Positions 10,716 to 20,015 of a DNA stretch of 64,000 nucleotides are shown here, in pieces (within the stretch, counting starts at the first letter, position 1; the number at the start of each line of letters is the position of its first letter). The stretch is from NCBI GenBank assembly GCA_000635015.1, contig JFMR01000108.1, positions 62,001 through 126,000 on the forward strand, given 5' to 3'. This DNA is from Prochlorococcus sp. scB243_498I20 (GTDB lineage: Bacteria; Cyanobacteriota; Cyanobacteriia; PCC-6307; Cyanobiaceae). A program made the position numbers and the translations under genes. The notes beneath the pieces were generated by a model. That model was given only the letters and a program-made list of their open reading frames with translations, had not been told where the DNA came from and did not search any database.

Positions 10716-11528
10716 TCAAAGAGTTTCTTTTACTAAATTTTGTATATATTCACTATTAATACTTTTATTTGATTGACTTCCTAAGGTCATCCAAGCTAGA
10801 TATTCATGATTCCCAGCAGGACCTACCAGCGGAGAAGCTATCAAATTCTTTATATTCCATTGGAAATTCTTGGCGGCATAGATAACAGACTCTATAGCCT
10901 CAGTATGGAATTTAGGATTGCGAACAACACCTCCTTTACTGACTTTATCTTTACCTACCTCAAATTGAGGTTTAATTAAAAATATCCCCTCAATAGAATC
11001 ACCTTGTAATAAATTACCAATAGATTTAAAAACTAACTTTAATGATATAAAAGACAAATCAGCAACAACAAAATTTGGTAATTCATTACTTCTAGATAAA
11101 AGATCATTAGGTTTTAAATTTCGAATATTAGTTCGTTCAAAAAGTATAACTTTTGGGTTATTTCTAATCTTCCATGCAGTTTGTCCATAACCAACATCTA
11201 TCCCATAAACTAACTTTGCTCCTTGTTGCAATAAGCAATCAGTAAATCCCCCAGTAGAGATTCCTGCGTCAATACATATTTTGTCTTTTACTTTAATTTC
11301 AAGTTTTTTAAATGCCTCCAATAATTTTTCGCCGCCCCTTGATACAAACATAGGCGCGGAATCAATAAAAAACTCAGATCCAATTAATACTTGTTGTCCA
11401 GGTTTATCCAATATTTTCCCATTGATATCTCTAACCTTGCCCGCAAGAATTAAACCTTGGGCTTTTTGACGAGTTTCACATAAACCTTTATTTAGAAGAT
11501 AAAGATCTAATCTACTTTTTTTAATCAT
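10716..11528 (-). CDS. tlyA: TlyA-family rRNA methyltransferase (S4 domain plus FtsJ-like domain)
   Basis: An S4 RNA-binding domain covers about residues 3-60 (KSRLDLYLLNKGLCETRQKA) and an FtsJ/RrmJ-like SAM methyltransferase about 62-250 (KICIDAGISTGGFTDCLLQQGA is motif I). Mycobacterial TlyA 2-prime-O-methylates 16S and 23S rRNA. Older annotations call the family hemolysin, which is probably misleading. Length of 270 residues is typical. It ends 1 base from glnB, convergent, with no visible terminator between them. Confidence 0.88.
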   Translation of the reverse strand: MIKKSRLDLYLLNKGLCETRQKAQGLILAGKVRDINGKILDKPGQQVLIGSEFFIDSAPMFVSRGGEKLLEAFKKLEIKVKDKICIDAGISTGGFTDCLLQQGAKLVYGIDVGYGQTAWKIRNNPKVILFERTNIRNLKPNDLLSRSNELPNFVVADLSFISLKLVFKSIGNLLQGDSIEGIFLIKPQFEVGKDKVSKGGVVRNPKFHTEAIESVIYAAKNFQWNIKNLIASPLVGPAGNHEYLAWMTLGSQSNKSINSEYIQNLVKETL

Positions 11529-11588
11529 TTATTAATCAATAAAAAAAGACTGAATAATGAACTTCTATAAGATTAAGATCCAAATTCT

Positions 11589-11762
11589 TTAATACCTCTC
11601 AATTTTAAATAAAAAATAAAAATTTCCCATGATTAACCAAGGAATATATGCAAACATTTTTTTATTAAAGCTTTCTTTATTAGCCAGAAAAATGTTACAT
11701 AGGAAAATAATAATCAGCCAAATATGTTCAATGGCAAGTACATCTTTAAAGGTATAGGGCAA
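11589..11762 (-). CDS. Possible small membrane protein (57 aa, start uncertain)
   Basis: This is absent from the ORF track. The minus strand between tlyA and purB is open for 58 codons from a TTG, and for somewhat longer without an ATG. It reads LPYTFKDVLAIEHIWLIII and ends FYFLFKIERY. Two hydrophobic segments separated by a basic NKESFNKK turn look like a real two-helix membrane protein, not random A/T-rich sequence. No good ribosome site or ATG supports a start, except an internal ATG that would leave 22 residues. I do not recognise a family. Confidence 0.4.
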   Translation of the reverse strand: MPYTFKDVLAIEHIWLIIIFLCNIFLANKESFNKKMFAYIPWLIMGNFYFLFKIERY

Positions 11763-11808
11763 TAATACGATTTTGTTATAAAGTTTAAATTGATAATAAA
11801 AAAAAATT

Positions 11809-13104
11809 GTGATCGAGCGTTACACATTACCCGAAATGGGGAAAATCTGGACTGAAAGCGCAAAATTCCAGAGTTGGCTTAAGGTTGAAATAGCTGCATG
11901 TGAAGCAAATTTTTCCCTCGGGAAAATCCCTGAGAATGCCATGAAACAGATACGTTCAAATGCAAAGTTTGATGAATCTAGAATTACAGAAATTGAGAAA
12001 GAAGTTAAACATGATGTCATAGCATTTCTTACAAGCGTTAATGAATTTGTAGGAGATTCAGGAAGATACATACATGTTGGTATGACCAGTAGTGATGTAC
12101 TTGATACTGGCTTATCTCTTCAGTTAGTAGATTCTTGCGAATTGTTATTAGAAGAAATTGCGAACCTAGAAAATGAGGTCAGATTATTAGCAAGGAAGCA
12201 TAAAAATACATTAATGATTGGCAGATCTCATGCAATTCATGGGGAGCCAATTTCTTTCGGTTTTAAACTTGCTGGATGGTTAGCAGAAATAATAAGGAAC
12301 AAAAAAAGATTGTTAACTCTGAAAGATTCTGTCGCAATTGGACAAATAAGTGGTGCAATGGGAACTTACGCTAATACGAATCCTAAAGTAGAACAAATAA
12401 CTTGTGATTTACTCAGCTTAAAACCTGATACAGCAAGCACGCAGGTTATATCGAGAGACAGACATGCAGAATATGTGCAAACTATTGCACTAGTTGGCGC
12501 TTCTTTAGATAGATTCGCAACTGAAATAAGAAATTTACAAAGAACTGATGTTTTAGAAGTTGAGGAGGGCTTTTCAAAAGGGCAAAAAGGAAGTTCTGCC
12601 ATGCCTCATAAAAGAAATCCTATTCGAAGTGAAAGAGTAAGTGGTCTAGCAAGAATTTTGAGGAGTTACGTCTTAACAGCACTTGAAAATGTTCCACTTT
12701 GGCACGAAAGAGATATAAGCCATAGTTCAAATGAACGTATCATGCTACCTGACGTATCAATCTGCTTGCATTTTATGCTCAGGGAAATGCAAGATATAGT
12801 AAGCAATTTAGAAGTTTATCCAAAAAATATGCTCAAAAATTTAAATATCTATGGTGGTGTAATCTTTAGTCAAAAAGTTTTACTTTTGCTTGTAGAGAAG
12901 GGCTTGTCTAGAGAAAAAGCTTATAGCTTAGTACAAAAAAATGCGCATCAGGCCTGGAATACTCAGAATGGGGATTTTAAACAAAATATAGAAAGAGATA
13001 ATGAAATTATGAATTTTATTGATGAAAGTGAGTTAGAAGAATGTTTTAATCCTTCAATTCATCTTAATAATTTAAGTGTAATATGGGAGAAGTTAGGTAT
13101 CTAG
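11809..13104 (+). CDS. purB: Adenylosuccinate lyase
   Basis: Catalyses two purine steps: release of fumarate from SAICAR and from adenylosuccinate. The 431 residues begin at GTG (MIERYTLPEMGKIW). The fumarase/aspartase superfamily signature GSSAMPHKRNPI (near 263-274) carries the catalytic serine loop. HVGMTSSDVLDT (near 87-98) and GRSHAIHGEP (near 138-147) are further active-site segments. The product fumarate links it to fumC, the next gene, 48 bases downstream. Confidence 0.97.
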   Translation: MIERYTLPEMGKIWTESAKFQSWLKVEIAACEANFSLGKIPENAMKQIRSNAKFDESRITEIEKEVKHDVIAFLTSVNEFVGDSGRYIHVGMTSSDVLDTGLSLQLVDSCELLLEEIANLENEVRLLARKHKNTLMIGRSHAIHGEPISFGFKLAGWLAEIIRNKKRLLTLKDSVAIGQISGAMGTYANTNPKVEQITCDLLSLKPDTASTQVISRDRHAEYVQTIALVGASLDRFATEIRNLQRTDVLEVEEGFSKGQKGSSAMPHKRNPIRSERVSGLARILRSYVLTALENVPLWHERDISHSSNERIMLPDVSICLHFMLREMQDIVSNLEVYPKNMLKNLNIYGGVIFSQKVLLLLVEKGLSREKAYSLVQKNAHQAWNTQNGDFKQNIERDNEIMNFIDESELEECFNPSIHLNNLSVIWEKLGI

Positions 13105-13109
13105 GATTA

Positions 13110-13145
13110 CTGAAAACCTTATCTAAGTTAAATCAGTGTTTTCAG
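13110..13145 (+). promoter_or_regulatory. Intercistronic inverted repeat before fumC
   Basis: CTGAAAAC (13110-13117) and GTTTTCAG (13138-13145) form a perfect 8-bp stem with a 20-nt loop. The 3-prime arm ends directly before the purine-rich AGAGGAAT that is the probable fumC ribosome site. No T-run follows, so it is not an intrinsic terminator. It may be an RNA stability or translation element; function is unproven. Confidence 0.35.
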
Positions 13146-13152
13146 AGGAATA

Positions 13153-14538
13153 ATGACCAAAAACTTTAGGATTGAAAAAGATAGTATGGGAACAATAGAG
13201 GTTCCCATGGAAGCTTTGTGGGGTGCTCAAACCCAAAGATCGATAATAAATTTTTCTATTGGAGAAGAATTAATTCCAATTGAGTTAATTTATTCACTGA
13301 CCCTCATAAAAAAAGCTGCTTCAATTGCGAATTTCAATTTAGGTTTAATAGATAAAAGGAAAAAAGATTTGATTGTAGAGGCATGTACGGAAATACTTGA
13401 TGGCCTTCACGATTCACAGTTTCCCTTAAAGGTTTGGCAAACAGGTAGTGGCACGCAAACAAATATGAATGTTAATGAGGTAATTTCAAATATTGCAGCT
13501 TTAAAAACTAATTCAGAACTTGGTAGTCATCAACCAATTCATCCGAATGATGATGTAAATAAATCTCAGTCAACTAATGACACTTTTCCTGCTGCTATTC
13601 AAATATCTGTTGTTAATGAAATAATCAAAAATTTAGTTCCAACAATCAGAGAACTTACTAAGGTCCTTGATAAAAAAAGTAAAGAATGGAATAACCTTAT
13701 AAAGATAGGAAGAACCCATTTTCAAGATGCAGTTCCCCTTACTTTTGGGCAAGAAATATCAGGATGGTCAGAGCAACTTAAAGATGCTGAGAATGCAATT
13801 ATTATGAGTCTGAATGAATTGTATTTCTTACCTCTGGGAGGAACTGCGGTTGGTACAGGGATTAATTGTCCAAAAGGATTTTGTGAAGATTCTATAAAAT
13901 CAATTTCCGATGATACTAATCTAATGTTCTATAAATCAAAAAATAATTTTTCTATCATGGCCTCGCATGATCGTCTTGCTCAAGTAATGAGTCAGATAAA
14001 AATATTAGCAGGTGCATTATTTAAAATTTCAAATGATATAAAAATTCTATCTTCTGGTCCAAGATCAGGAATATATGAACTAATTATTCCTCAAAATGAA
14101 CCTGGAAGTTCTATTATGCCGGGTAAAGTGAATCCAACTCAATGCGAAGCCTTATCAATGGTTTGTACTCAGATAATGGGTCTTGAATATGCAGTCTCAA
14201 TGGCAAATTCTAGCGGCACTTTACAGATGAATGAATATAAGCCTCTTATTGGATTTAATATTCTCACAAGTTTAAAATTACTTAAAAATGTAATAGAAAA
14301 CTTCAGAATAAAATTAGTTGATGGGATGGAACCTAATCAAAAGAGAATGAAGTTGAATTTAGAAAATTCACTAATGTTGGTTACAGCCATAGTGCCAAAA
14401 GTTGGCTATGAAAAAGCAGCTGAAATCGCAAACCTAGCCTTCAAAGAATCATTAAACTTAAAAGAGGCAACAATTAAATTAGGTTATTTAAACGAAGATG
14501 AATTTGATGAAGTAATGAATATCAATTCAATGATTTGA
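13153..14538 (+). CDS. fumC: Fumarate hydratase, class II
   Basis: Iron-independent interconversion of fumarate and malate. The 461 residues have the usual length. Signature GSSIMPGKVNPTQ (near 318-330) and the substrate-site segments SGTQTNMNVNEV (near 98) and GRTHFQDAVPLT (near 186) identify fumarase over aspartase or argininosuccinate lyase. Co-directional with purB, which generates fumarate; the pairing makes sense in an organism with an incomplete TCA cycle that must recycle it. Confidence 0.96.
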   Translation: MTKNFRIEKDSMGTIEVPMEALWGAQTQRSIINFSIGEELIPIELIYSLTLIKKAASIANFNLGLIDKRKKDLIVEACTEILDGLHDSQFPLKVWQTGSGTQTNMNVNEVISNIAALKTNSELGSHQPIHPNDDVNKSQSTNDTFPAAIQISVVNEIIKNLVPTIRELTKVLDKKSKEWNNLIKIGRTHFQDAVPLTFGQEISGWSEQLKDAENAIIMSLNELYFLPLGGTAVGTGINCPKGFCEDSIKSISDDTNLMFYKSKNNFSIMASHDRLAQVMSQIKILAGALFKISNDIKILSSGPRSGIYELIIPQNEPGSSIMPGKVNPTQCEALSMVCTQIMGLEYAVSMANSSGTLQMNEYKPLIGFNILTSLKLLKNVIENFRIKLVDGMEPNQKRMKLNLENSLMLVTAIVPKVGYEKAAEIANLAFKESLNLKEATIKLGYLNEDEFDEVMNINSMI

Positions 14539-14548
14539 TTAAAAAAAT

Positions 14549-17275
14549 TTAAAAATTATTGTCTATTCTTTTTGTTGCAGGATTAATATCTTCAGAGACT
14601 TTTATAAGGTCATTAGATTCAGAAACAGGAAAACGATTAATAGCTTTTAATGCTAGTTTAGCTTTGCTTTTTAATTTATTACTAACACCAATACAGTATT
14701 GCACTTGAGAAAGGACATCAATTGATCTTCTAATAATCCTCACTACATCACCCTCGTCTAATGAAGTATTAAAAACCAAATCTTTCCATTTTTTTCCTCT
14801 TGCCCATTCAGAAATAATTCCAGTCAACTCTGTTTCTAAATAGATAGGAATTTCAATATGAAACCTATTTTGTTGAAAAGAGACTAATTTTCTTAAACCA
14901 TCTAATTCATTAAAAACATCTATTACCTTTAATGAAGGCTTGAAATTACACCAAAGATTAGGCCTCCTTACATCAACACATATAGCTTGAATAATTGCAG
15001 CTAAATCAGGAGGATCTAAATCGTCTAAATAACCACTTACTAAAACAAGACCAATCCATAATTCATTTTCACTTCTTATTGTACCAACTGTTTGTCCAAC
15101 TTCTGTCAATTCCAAATCATTTAAACAACCAAAATGATTCAAAATTTTAATCAAATCAGTAAAAGTTTTCCAGTTATGATTTTCTTTATCCTCAAGAAGT
15201 TTTTTTCTAATATTTATTTCTTGTTCAACATCAATAATTCTTTTTCTATATTTCTTTAATTTCTTGGAGTCTCCAAATCTGTGTGCAGGATGCTCAGTAA
15301 CTGTTTCTTCTAAATTATTAATTTGTTGCTTTTGTGCCAAAACTTCCGTTGTCAGATCATATTGTGGAGTTTGTAAATCATTTTTTTTAGAAACTTCTAA
15401 AATTCGATCCGCATAACACTGCGACATATCATCTCCCCTAAATATCTCTCCAGAAAAATACATCTTTGGCACTTCAATTCCTAAGACATCAATCGCATCC
15501 AAATCATTAAAAATACTTACTATGTATGAGGGTTTTATAAGAATAAATAAATTATCAATTGTCAAACACAATAAACTCTTAATTTTTTGGGATTCATATA
15601 TTTTCTTACAAATTAATCCTGGAACAATTTTTCTTTTAATTTGGGGAGCTTTGATTGAAATTAAGCTTCCATCTTTAATATATGAAAGTGCATTGGTTAT
15701 CTCTTCTGATAATTTTTCTGCTGATTGTTTTTCTAAAATTTTCAAGATTCTTCTCTCTTCTTTAAGACGATTTTTTAACTTTTCGTATGCATCAAAATCT
15801 TTCCATGAAACGTTAGATGTAATTTTTTTTAACTCAATTAAATCCTTATCTAAATTTTCAAGAATTTTATTCTCACCTGATGATTCACCTAAATATAAAA
15901 AACTACCAAAACTTCTTTTAATTAATTCTTTAGACTTCTCTAAAGTATAACTTTGTAAAAGATTAAGTACCATTCCATAGCTTGGAGTGAATTGACTTTC
16001 TAAAGCATTTGGTTTGCTTATAGCCAGTGCACTTGCTTCTTTGGCACCTTCGAATCTTGTTTGTAATGTAACAACATATCCCTGGGTATCTTTTCCTCTT
16101 CTTCCAGCTCTTCCTGACATTTGCAAAAATTCACTGCTAAATAATAATCTATGACCATCTTCTGTCCTTTTTGATAAAGAAGAAATAACAGTTGTTCTTG
16201 CGGGCATATTTATTCCTGCAGCAAGAGTTTCAGTTGCAAAAACAACTTTTATTAAACCTTGCTGAAATAATTCCTCAACCAATTCTTTCCATGCAGGCAA
16301 TAATCCAGCATGATGAGATGCAATACCGCGTTTTAATGCCTCGCATTGAGATTTATCTTTAATTGCTTCCTGATTATTTTTAAGATAAACATCTAATTTT
16401 TGGGATATCATACTTGCTTCTGAATAACTTACTAAAGTTAAATCTTTTATATTCTCGATAGCCTTGTCACATCCCCTTCTACTAAAAATAAAATAAATAG
16501 CTGGCAACATATTTCGTTCAGCTAGTTTCGAGATCACAAAGCCAATTGAGGGAGACTTTGGTTGCATTATCCTGCCCACTTTTCCTCTTATTTTCTGCCC
16601 TTTAGGAGCTCTCCAAATCTTGCAGTTTGGATGAATTCCATTACCCTTATTATTTAGAAGTGGATGGAGGCCTTTAACACTACAAAAAATAAAATCAAGT
16701 GGGACTGGTCTCTTATCACTATTAATTAGTACTGTGGGCCCATGAACTTTTTCTATCCAATTTTGCAATTGATCTGCATTGGCTATTGTTGCTGATAAAG
16801 CTATTATTTGAGTTCTAGTAGGGCAATGGATTATAGTTTCTTCCCAAACTGTTCCTCTTTGGGGGTCATTCATATAATGACATTCATCAAGAATTACAGA
16901 TTCTAAATTTTCTAAGGGATCATCAAATTCATCAAATTCGCCATAAAGCATGTTCCTAAAAATCTCAGTCGTCATGACCAAGATTGGTGCTTCTCTATTT
17001 ATGCTTATATCTCCAGTTAAAAGACCAACTTTATTCTCACCATATTGATTAGCAAAATCTCTAAACTTTTGGTTTGATAGGGCCTTTAAAGGTGTTGTAT
17101 AAAAAACTCTGCTGTCATGAGATAAGCCTCTATATATAGCAAATTCACCTATCAATGTTTTACCCGAACCTGTTGGGGCTGTTAAAACAACAGAATTTCC
17201 GCTATTAATAGCTCGTATTGCTTCTAATTGGAAATCATCTAGCGGAAAGGGGAAATATTCCTCTAAATTAAGCAA
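14549..17275 (-). CDS. Ski2-like DExH-box RNA helicase
   Basis: A 908-residue superfamily 2 helicase. Motif I is LTAPTGSGKTLIGE (near 30-43), motif II is LDECHYMND (near 129-137), motif III SATIAN, and motif VI QMSGRAGRRGKDTQG (near 384-398). The C-terminal part includes the long Ski2/Mtr4-type DSHCT-like domain (DLAAIIQAICVDVRRPN). Chloroplast ISE2 belongs to the same broad group and acts in organelle RNA metabolism; the cyanobacterial protein's substrate is not known from sequence. Divergent from bioF and convergent with fumC. The plus-strand ORF at 15522 is a shadow. Confidence 0.9.
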   Translation of the reverse strand: MLNLEEYFPFPLDDFQLEAIRAINSGNSVVLTAPTGSGKTLIGEFAIYRGLSHDSRVFYTTPLKALSNQKFRDFANQYGENKVGLLTGDISINREAPILVMTTEIFRNMLYGEFDEFDDPLENLESVILDECHYMNDPQRGTVWEETIIHCPTRTQIIALSATIANADQLQNWIEKVHGPTVLINSDKRPVPLDFIFCSVKGLHPLLNNKGNGIHPNCKIWRAPKGQKIRGKVGRIMQPKSPSIGFVISKLAERNMLPAIYFIFSRRGCDKAIENIKDLTLVSYSEASMISQKLDVYLKNNQEAIKDKSQCEALKRGIASHHAGLLPAWKELVEELFQQGLIKVVFATETLAAGINMPARTTVISSLSKRTEDGHRLLFSSEFLQMSGRAGRRGKDTQGYVVTLQTRFEGAKEASALAISKPNALESQFTPSYGMVLNLLQSYTLEKSKELIKRSFGSFLYLGESSGENKILENLDKDLIELKKITSNVSWKDFDAYEKLKNRLKEERRILKILEKQSAEKLSEEITNALSYIKDGSLISIKAPQIKRKIVPGLICKKIYESQKIKSLLCLTIDNLFILIKPSYIVSIFNDLDAIDVLGIEVPKMYFSGEIFRGDDMSQCYADRILEVSKKNDLQTPQYDLTTEVLAQKQQINNLEETVTEHPAHRFGDSKKLKKYRKRIIDVEQEINIRKKLLEDKENHNWKTFTDLIKILNHFGCLNDLELTEVGQTVGTIRSENELWIGLVLVSGYLDDLDPPDLAAIIQAICVDVRRPNLWCNFKPSLKVIDVFNELDGLRKLVSFQQNRFHIEIPIYLETELTGIISEWARGKKWKDLVFNTSLDEGDVVRIIRRSIDVLSQVQYCIGVSNKLKSKAKLALKAINRFPVSESNDLIKVSEDINPATKRIDNNF

Positions 17276-17318
17276 TAATTGTGATTGAAGAGAGGATGAG
17301 TTAACTTCTTAATATATG

Positions 17319-17330
17319 ATCTATATAGAT
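17319..17330. promoter_or_regulatory. 12-bp palindrome in the helicase-bioF promoter gap
   Basis: ATCTATATAGAT is a perfect palindrome about 44 bases upstream of the helicase start and 85 bases upstream of bioF, within a 139-base divergent promoter region. Being entirely A/T plus one C and one G per half, it may be fortuitous. It could mark an operator for either gene. It does not match the BirA or BioR operator consensus that I know. Confidence 0.25.
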
Positions 17331-17414
17331 ATTAATAAACAAAAAATACCTTGCAAACTTTAATAGTAAATCTAAATCTTTTTAATTAAATCAAATATAT
17401 TTTATTTTGCCAAA

Positions 17415-18554
17415 ATGAAAAAAGTAAAAATTCCAAAAAATAGAATCCGTAAATTAAAAACATTTTCTTTAGGTAAAAAATCCTTCGAACTTCTAAGTTT
17501 AAATTCGCAAAATAAAAAACTTATAGACTTATGCAGTAATGATTATTTTGGATTAAGCAGGGACAAGGATTTAATAAAAGCTGCTTACGAAATAAGCTTG
17601 TTAGAGGGCATTGGTTCAGGAAGCTCTAGGTTTATTACAGGTTCAAGACCAATACATAAATTATTAGAAACAGAACTTGCCAAGTGGCTTGATCAAGAGA
17701 AAGTATTACTTTTCCCAAGCGGATTTCAAGCAAATATAGCCGCTATCCAGGCTTTAGCAAACAGAAATAGTATCGTAATAGCAGATAAATTGATCCATAA
17801 CTCTTTATTGGTTGGAGTCAAAGCTGCTCAAGCAAAACTAGTTCGATTCTCACACAATAATTTAAAAGATTTAGAAGATAAAATTATTAAATCTAACTCC
17901 AAAAAAAATTCCATTTTAGTTGTTGTTGAATCTCTATATAGCATGGAGGGATCAATTGCTCCGCTCAGAGAAATAACGGAAATTTGCAAAAAACATAGTG
18001 TTCAATTATTAGTTGACGAAGCTCATGCAATTGGGATCTTGGGCCCTGAAGGCAGGGGTTTAAGTTTTAATTGTCGTTCAGATATAACTATGATTACTGG
18101 AACATTTGGAAAAGCATTTGGAAGCGGTGGAGCTTTCATAGCTTCCAATTCAGAAATCGGAGAATATCTTATCCAAACAAGTGGTGCATTTAGGTATACA
18201 ACCGCACTTGCGCCAACTTTGGCTGCTGGGGCACTAGAAGGTTTAAAAAAAATTTTAGAAAATAAAGAATGGGGTAATGATTTGTTATCTTCTGCGAATG
18301 TATGGAAAGATGAAATTATTAAAAATTTTAGTTTTCCAGTTCAGGGAGATTCTCACATTTTATCAATTATTGTTGGCCAAGAAGAGAAAGCAATTTATCT
18401 ACAAAAATATCTCGAAGAAAATGGGTTTTTAGCAATTGCGATAAGACCTCCAACTGTTCCAGTGGGGCAATCAAGAATCAGAATAACAATACGAAGAAAC
18501 TTAGATTTTAATCTGCTAAATAAATTCATTGCAGTATTAAAAAAGTTTAAATGA
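17415..18554 (+). CDS. bioF: 8-amino-7-oxononanoate synthase
   Basis: PLP enzyme that condenses pimeloyl-ACP with alanine, the first ring-building step of biotin synthesis. The 379 residues contain DEAHAIGILGPEGRG (near 210) and the PLP-lysine segment TGTFGKAFGSGGAF (near 232-245). It opens the five-gene biotin operon and overlaps the next gene by 4 bases (ATGA). A broader alpha-oxoamine synthase is unlikely given the context. Confidence 0.96.
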   Translation: MKKVKIPKNRIRKLKTFSLGKKSFELLSLNSQNKKLIDLCSNDYFGLSRDKDLIKAAYEISLLEGIGSGSSRFITGSRPIHKLLETELAKWLDQEKVLLFPSGFQANIAAIQALANRNSIVIADKLIHNSLLVGVKAAQAKLVRFSHNNLKDLEDKIIKSNSKKNSILVVVESLYSMEGSIAPLREITEICKKHSVQLLVDEAHAIGILGPEGRGLSFNCRSDITMITGTFGKAFGSGGAFIASNSEIGEYLIQTSGAFRYTTALAPTLAAGALEGLKKILENKEWGNDLLSSANVWKDEIIKNFSFPVQGDSHILSIIVGQEEKAIYLQKYLEENGFLAIAIRPPTVPVGQSRIRITIRRNLDFNLLNKFIAVLKKFK

Positions 18555-19255
18555 AACAAATTATTACTCAACATGGGTGGGGACTAAATAAATATTTCTG
18601 GAATGATTATAAAGTTGATTTTTTAAATAATAATTGGCATTGGCAAGATAATGAAAGGGGCTATTTTTCGACAAATAATTATCAAGCAAAATGGATTAAA
18701 AGCGAATCTAAAAATGAAATCAGAATGACTTTATGCCATTCATTTGGTTTTCATTTAATGCCAAAAAAAATTTTAAAAGAAGCAACTCATATTGTTCTTA
18801 TAAATTCTTTTAATAATTTTCTTCCTTTAAGTAATAAGAGAAACTTTATTTTGAGGTCTCTAAAAAGAATGGAAACAAAAATCATAAAAGATGAACCTAA
18901 GGATATGTTGAAAGAATTTATATATAAATCATTTATGCCAAATCATATGAATAATAGTTTTAAAAATATCTTTTATAAAAGTCTAGAGAGTTTAAATAAA
19001 ACTCTTCTTTTAAGTGATTTAAAAGAACTGTACATCAATAGAGATTTTCCAGTATTTTTAAGAAAAGATTGCAAAATTATTTTTATAAAATCAGAAAATG
19101 ATTTGATTCTTGACAACGAATCAAATAATAACTTTTTAGATTCCTTAAATAAAAAACTTGAAAGGAAGCCAATTTTAATTAAATTAGCTCAACAAGGTCA
19201 TTGCTTAAATAATCTAAATTTATACGAAATCTTACGCAATACACTTAACGATTGA
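18551..19255 (+). CDS. bioK: BioK/BioG-like pimeloyl-ACP methyl ester esterase
   Basis: Probable alpha/beta hydrolase that removes the methyl group from pimeloyl-ACP methyl ester, the role of BioH in E. coli. The 234 residues start with QHGWGLNKYFW, a plausible oxyanion-hole segment. They contain a nucleophile-like elbow LCHSFGFHL (Ser near 66, not the strict GxSxG) and a C-terminal AQQGHCLNN with a candidate catalytic histidine. BioK has been described from the biotin clusters of marine cyanobacteria. The sequence is A/T-driven and Lys/Asn-rich, so family assignment leans on position between bioF and bioC. Confidence 0.75.
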   Translation: MKQIITQHGWGLNKYFWNDYKVDFLNNNWHWQDNERGYFSTNNYQAKWIKSESKNEIRMTLCHSFGFHLMPKKILKEATHIVLINSFNNFLPLSNKRNFILRSLKRMETKIIKDEPKDMLKEFIYKSFMPNHMNNSFKNIFYKSLESLNKTLLLSDLKELYINRDFPVFLRKDCKIIFIKSENDLILDNESNNNFLDSLNKKLERKPILIKLAQQGHCLNNLNLYEILRNTLND

Positions 19256-19256
19256 A

Positions 19257-20015
19257 ATGGATAGTAAAAAGTGGAATGAAAAAATACAAAATAATTTCAA
19301 TGATGCTGCATATCGGTATTTAGAGCATTCAAATATTCAGAAATTTTTTGCAAAAAAGATTGTTCATCTTATCAAAGAATTAAATCCCCCAAAAAAAGGT
19401 GAATGGATAGATCTAGGATCAGGACCAGGACTATTAGCAGATGAAATAGAAAAAATTTCTTCCCAAAAAGTATCCAGAATTGATTTCAGCAAGAAAATGC
19501 TTCTTGAAAATAAATTATCTAGAAAAAAAATTTTATGGGATTTGAATAATGATTTACCTTCTGAAATAAATAACTGTTCTCTATTAACATCTAACTTTTG
19601 CATACATTGGTTAAACAATCCAGAAAAGATAATACAAGATTGGTTTAGCAAATTAACACCTGGAGGTTTTTTAATCATTTCATATCCAACAAAAGATTGT
19701 TTTCCTGAATGGAAAGATACTTGTAAAAAAATTGATATTGAATATAGTGGTCTTAATTTCCTTTGCTCTAAAGAATTATTAAAAGATTTCAAATCAACTG
19801 AAATACATTACTCAAAACAGTTTAATTATCTTGAAAATTTTGAAGATGTATATAAACTTTTTAGAAGCATTAAAAATGTAGGAGCACAAGCAACAAACTG
19901 TAAACGCAAAACAGTGAAAGAGTTAAAGGAAATTCAAAAGTTTTGGCCAAAGAATTACAATAATACAGTGAACCTTTCATGGCAAATTGATATTCAAATC
20001 ATGAAGAAATTATGA
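19257..20015 (+). CDS. bioC: Malonyl-ACP O-methyltransferase BioC
   Basis: Methylates malonyl-ACP so that fatty acid synthase can extend it to pimeloyl-ACP methyl ester, the entry step for the pimelate moiety. The 252 residues have the class I SAM motif WIDLGSGPGLLADEI (near 46-60) and the post-motif segment TPGGFLIISYPT (near 136). It starts one base after bioK and overlaps bioD by 4 bases. BioC and BioK are a functional pair: one adds and the other removes the same methyl group. Confidence 0.93.
   Translation: MDSKKWNEKIQNNFNDAAYRYLEHSNIQKFFAKKIVHLIKELNPPKKGEWIDLGSGPGLLADEIEKISSQKVSRIDFSKKMLLENKLSRKKILWDLNNDLPSEINNCSLLTSNFCIHWLNNPEKIIQDWFSKLTPGGFLIISYPTKDCFPEWKDTCKKIDIEYSGLNFLCSKELLKDFKSTEIHYSKQFNYLENFEDVYKLFRSIKNVGAQATNCKRKTVKELKEIQKFWPKNYNNTVNLSWQIDIQIMKKL

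Noticed and set aside
15522-15950. 142-aa plus-strand ORF opposite the helicase gene
   Set aside because: Shadow frame; no ribosome site and no recognisable features.
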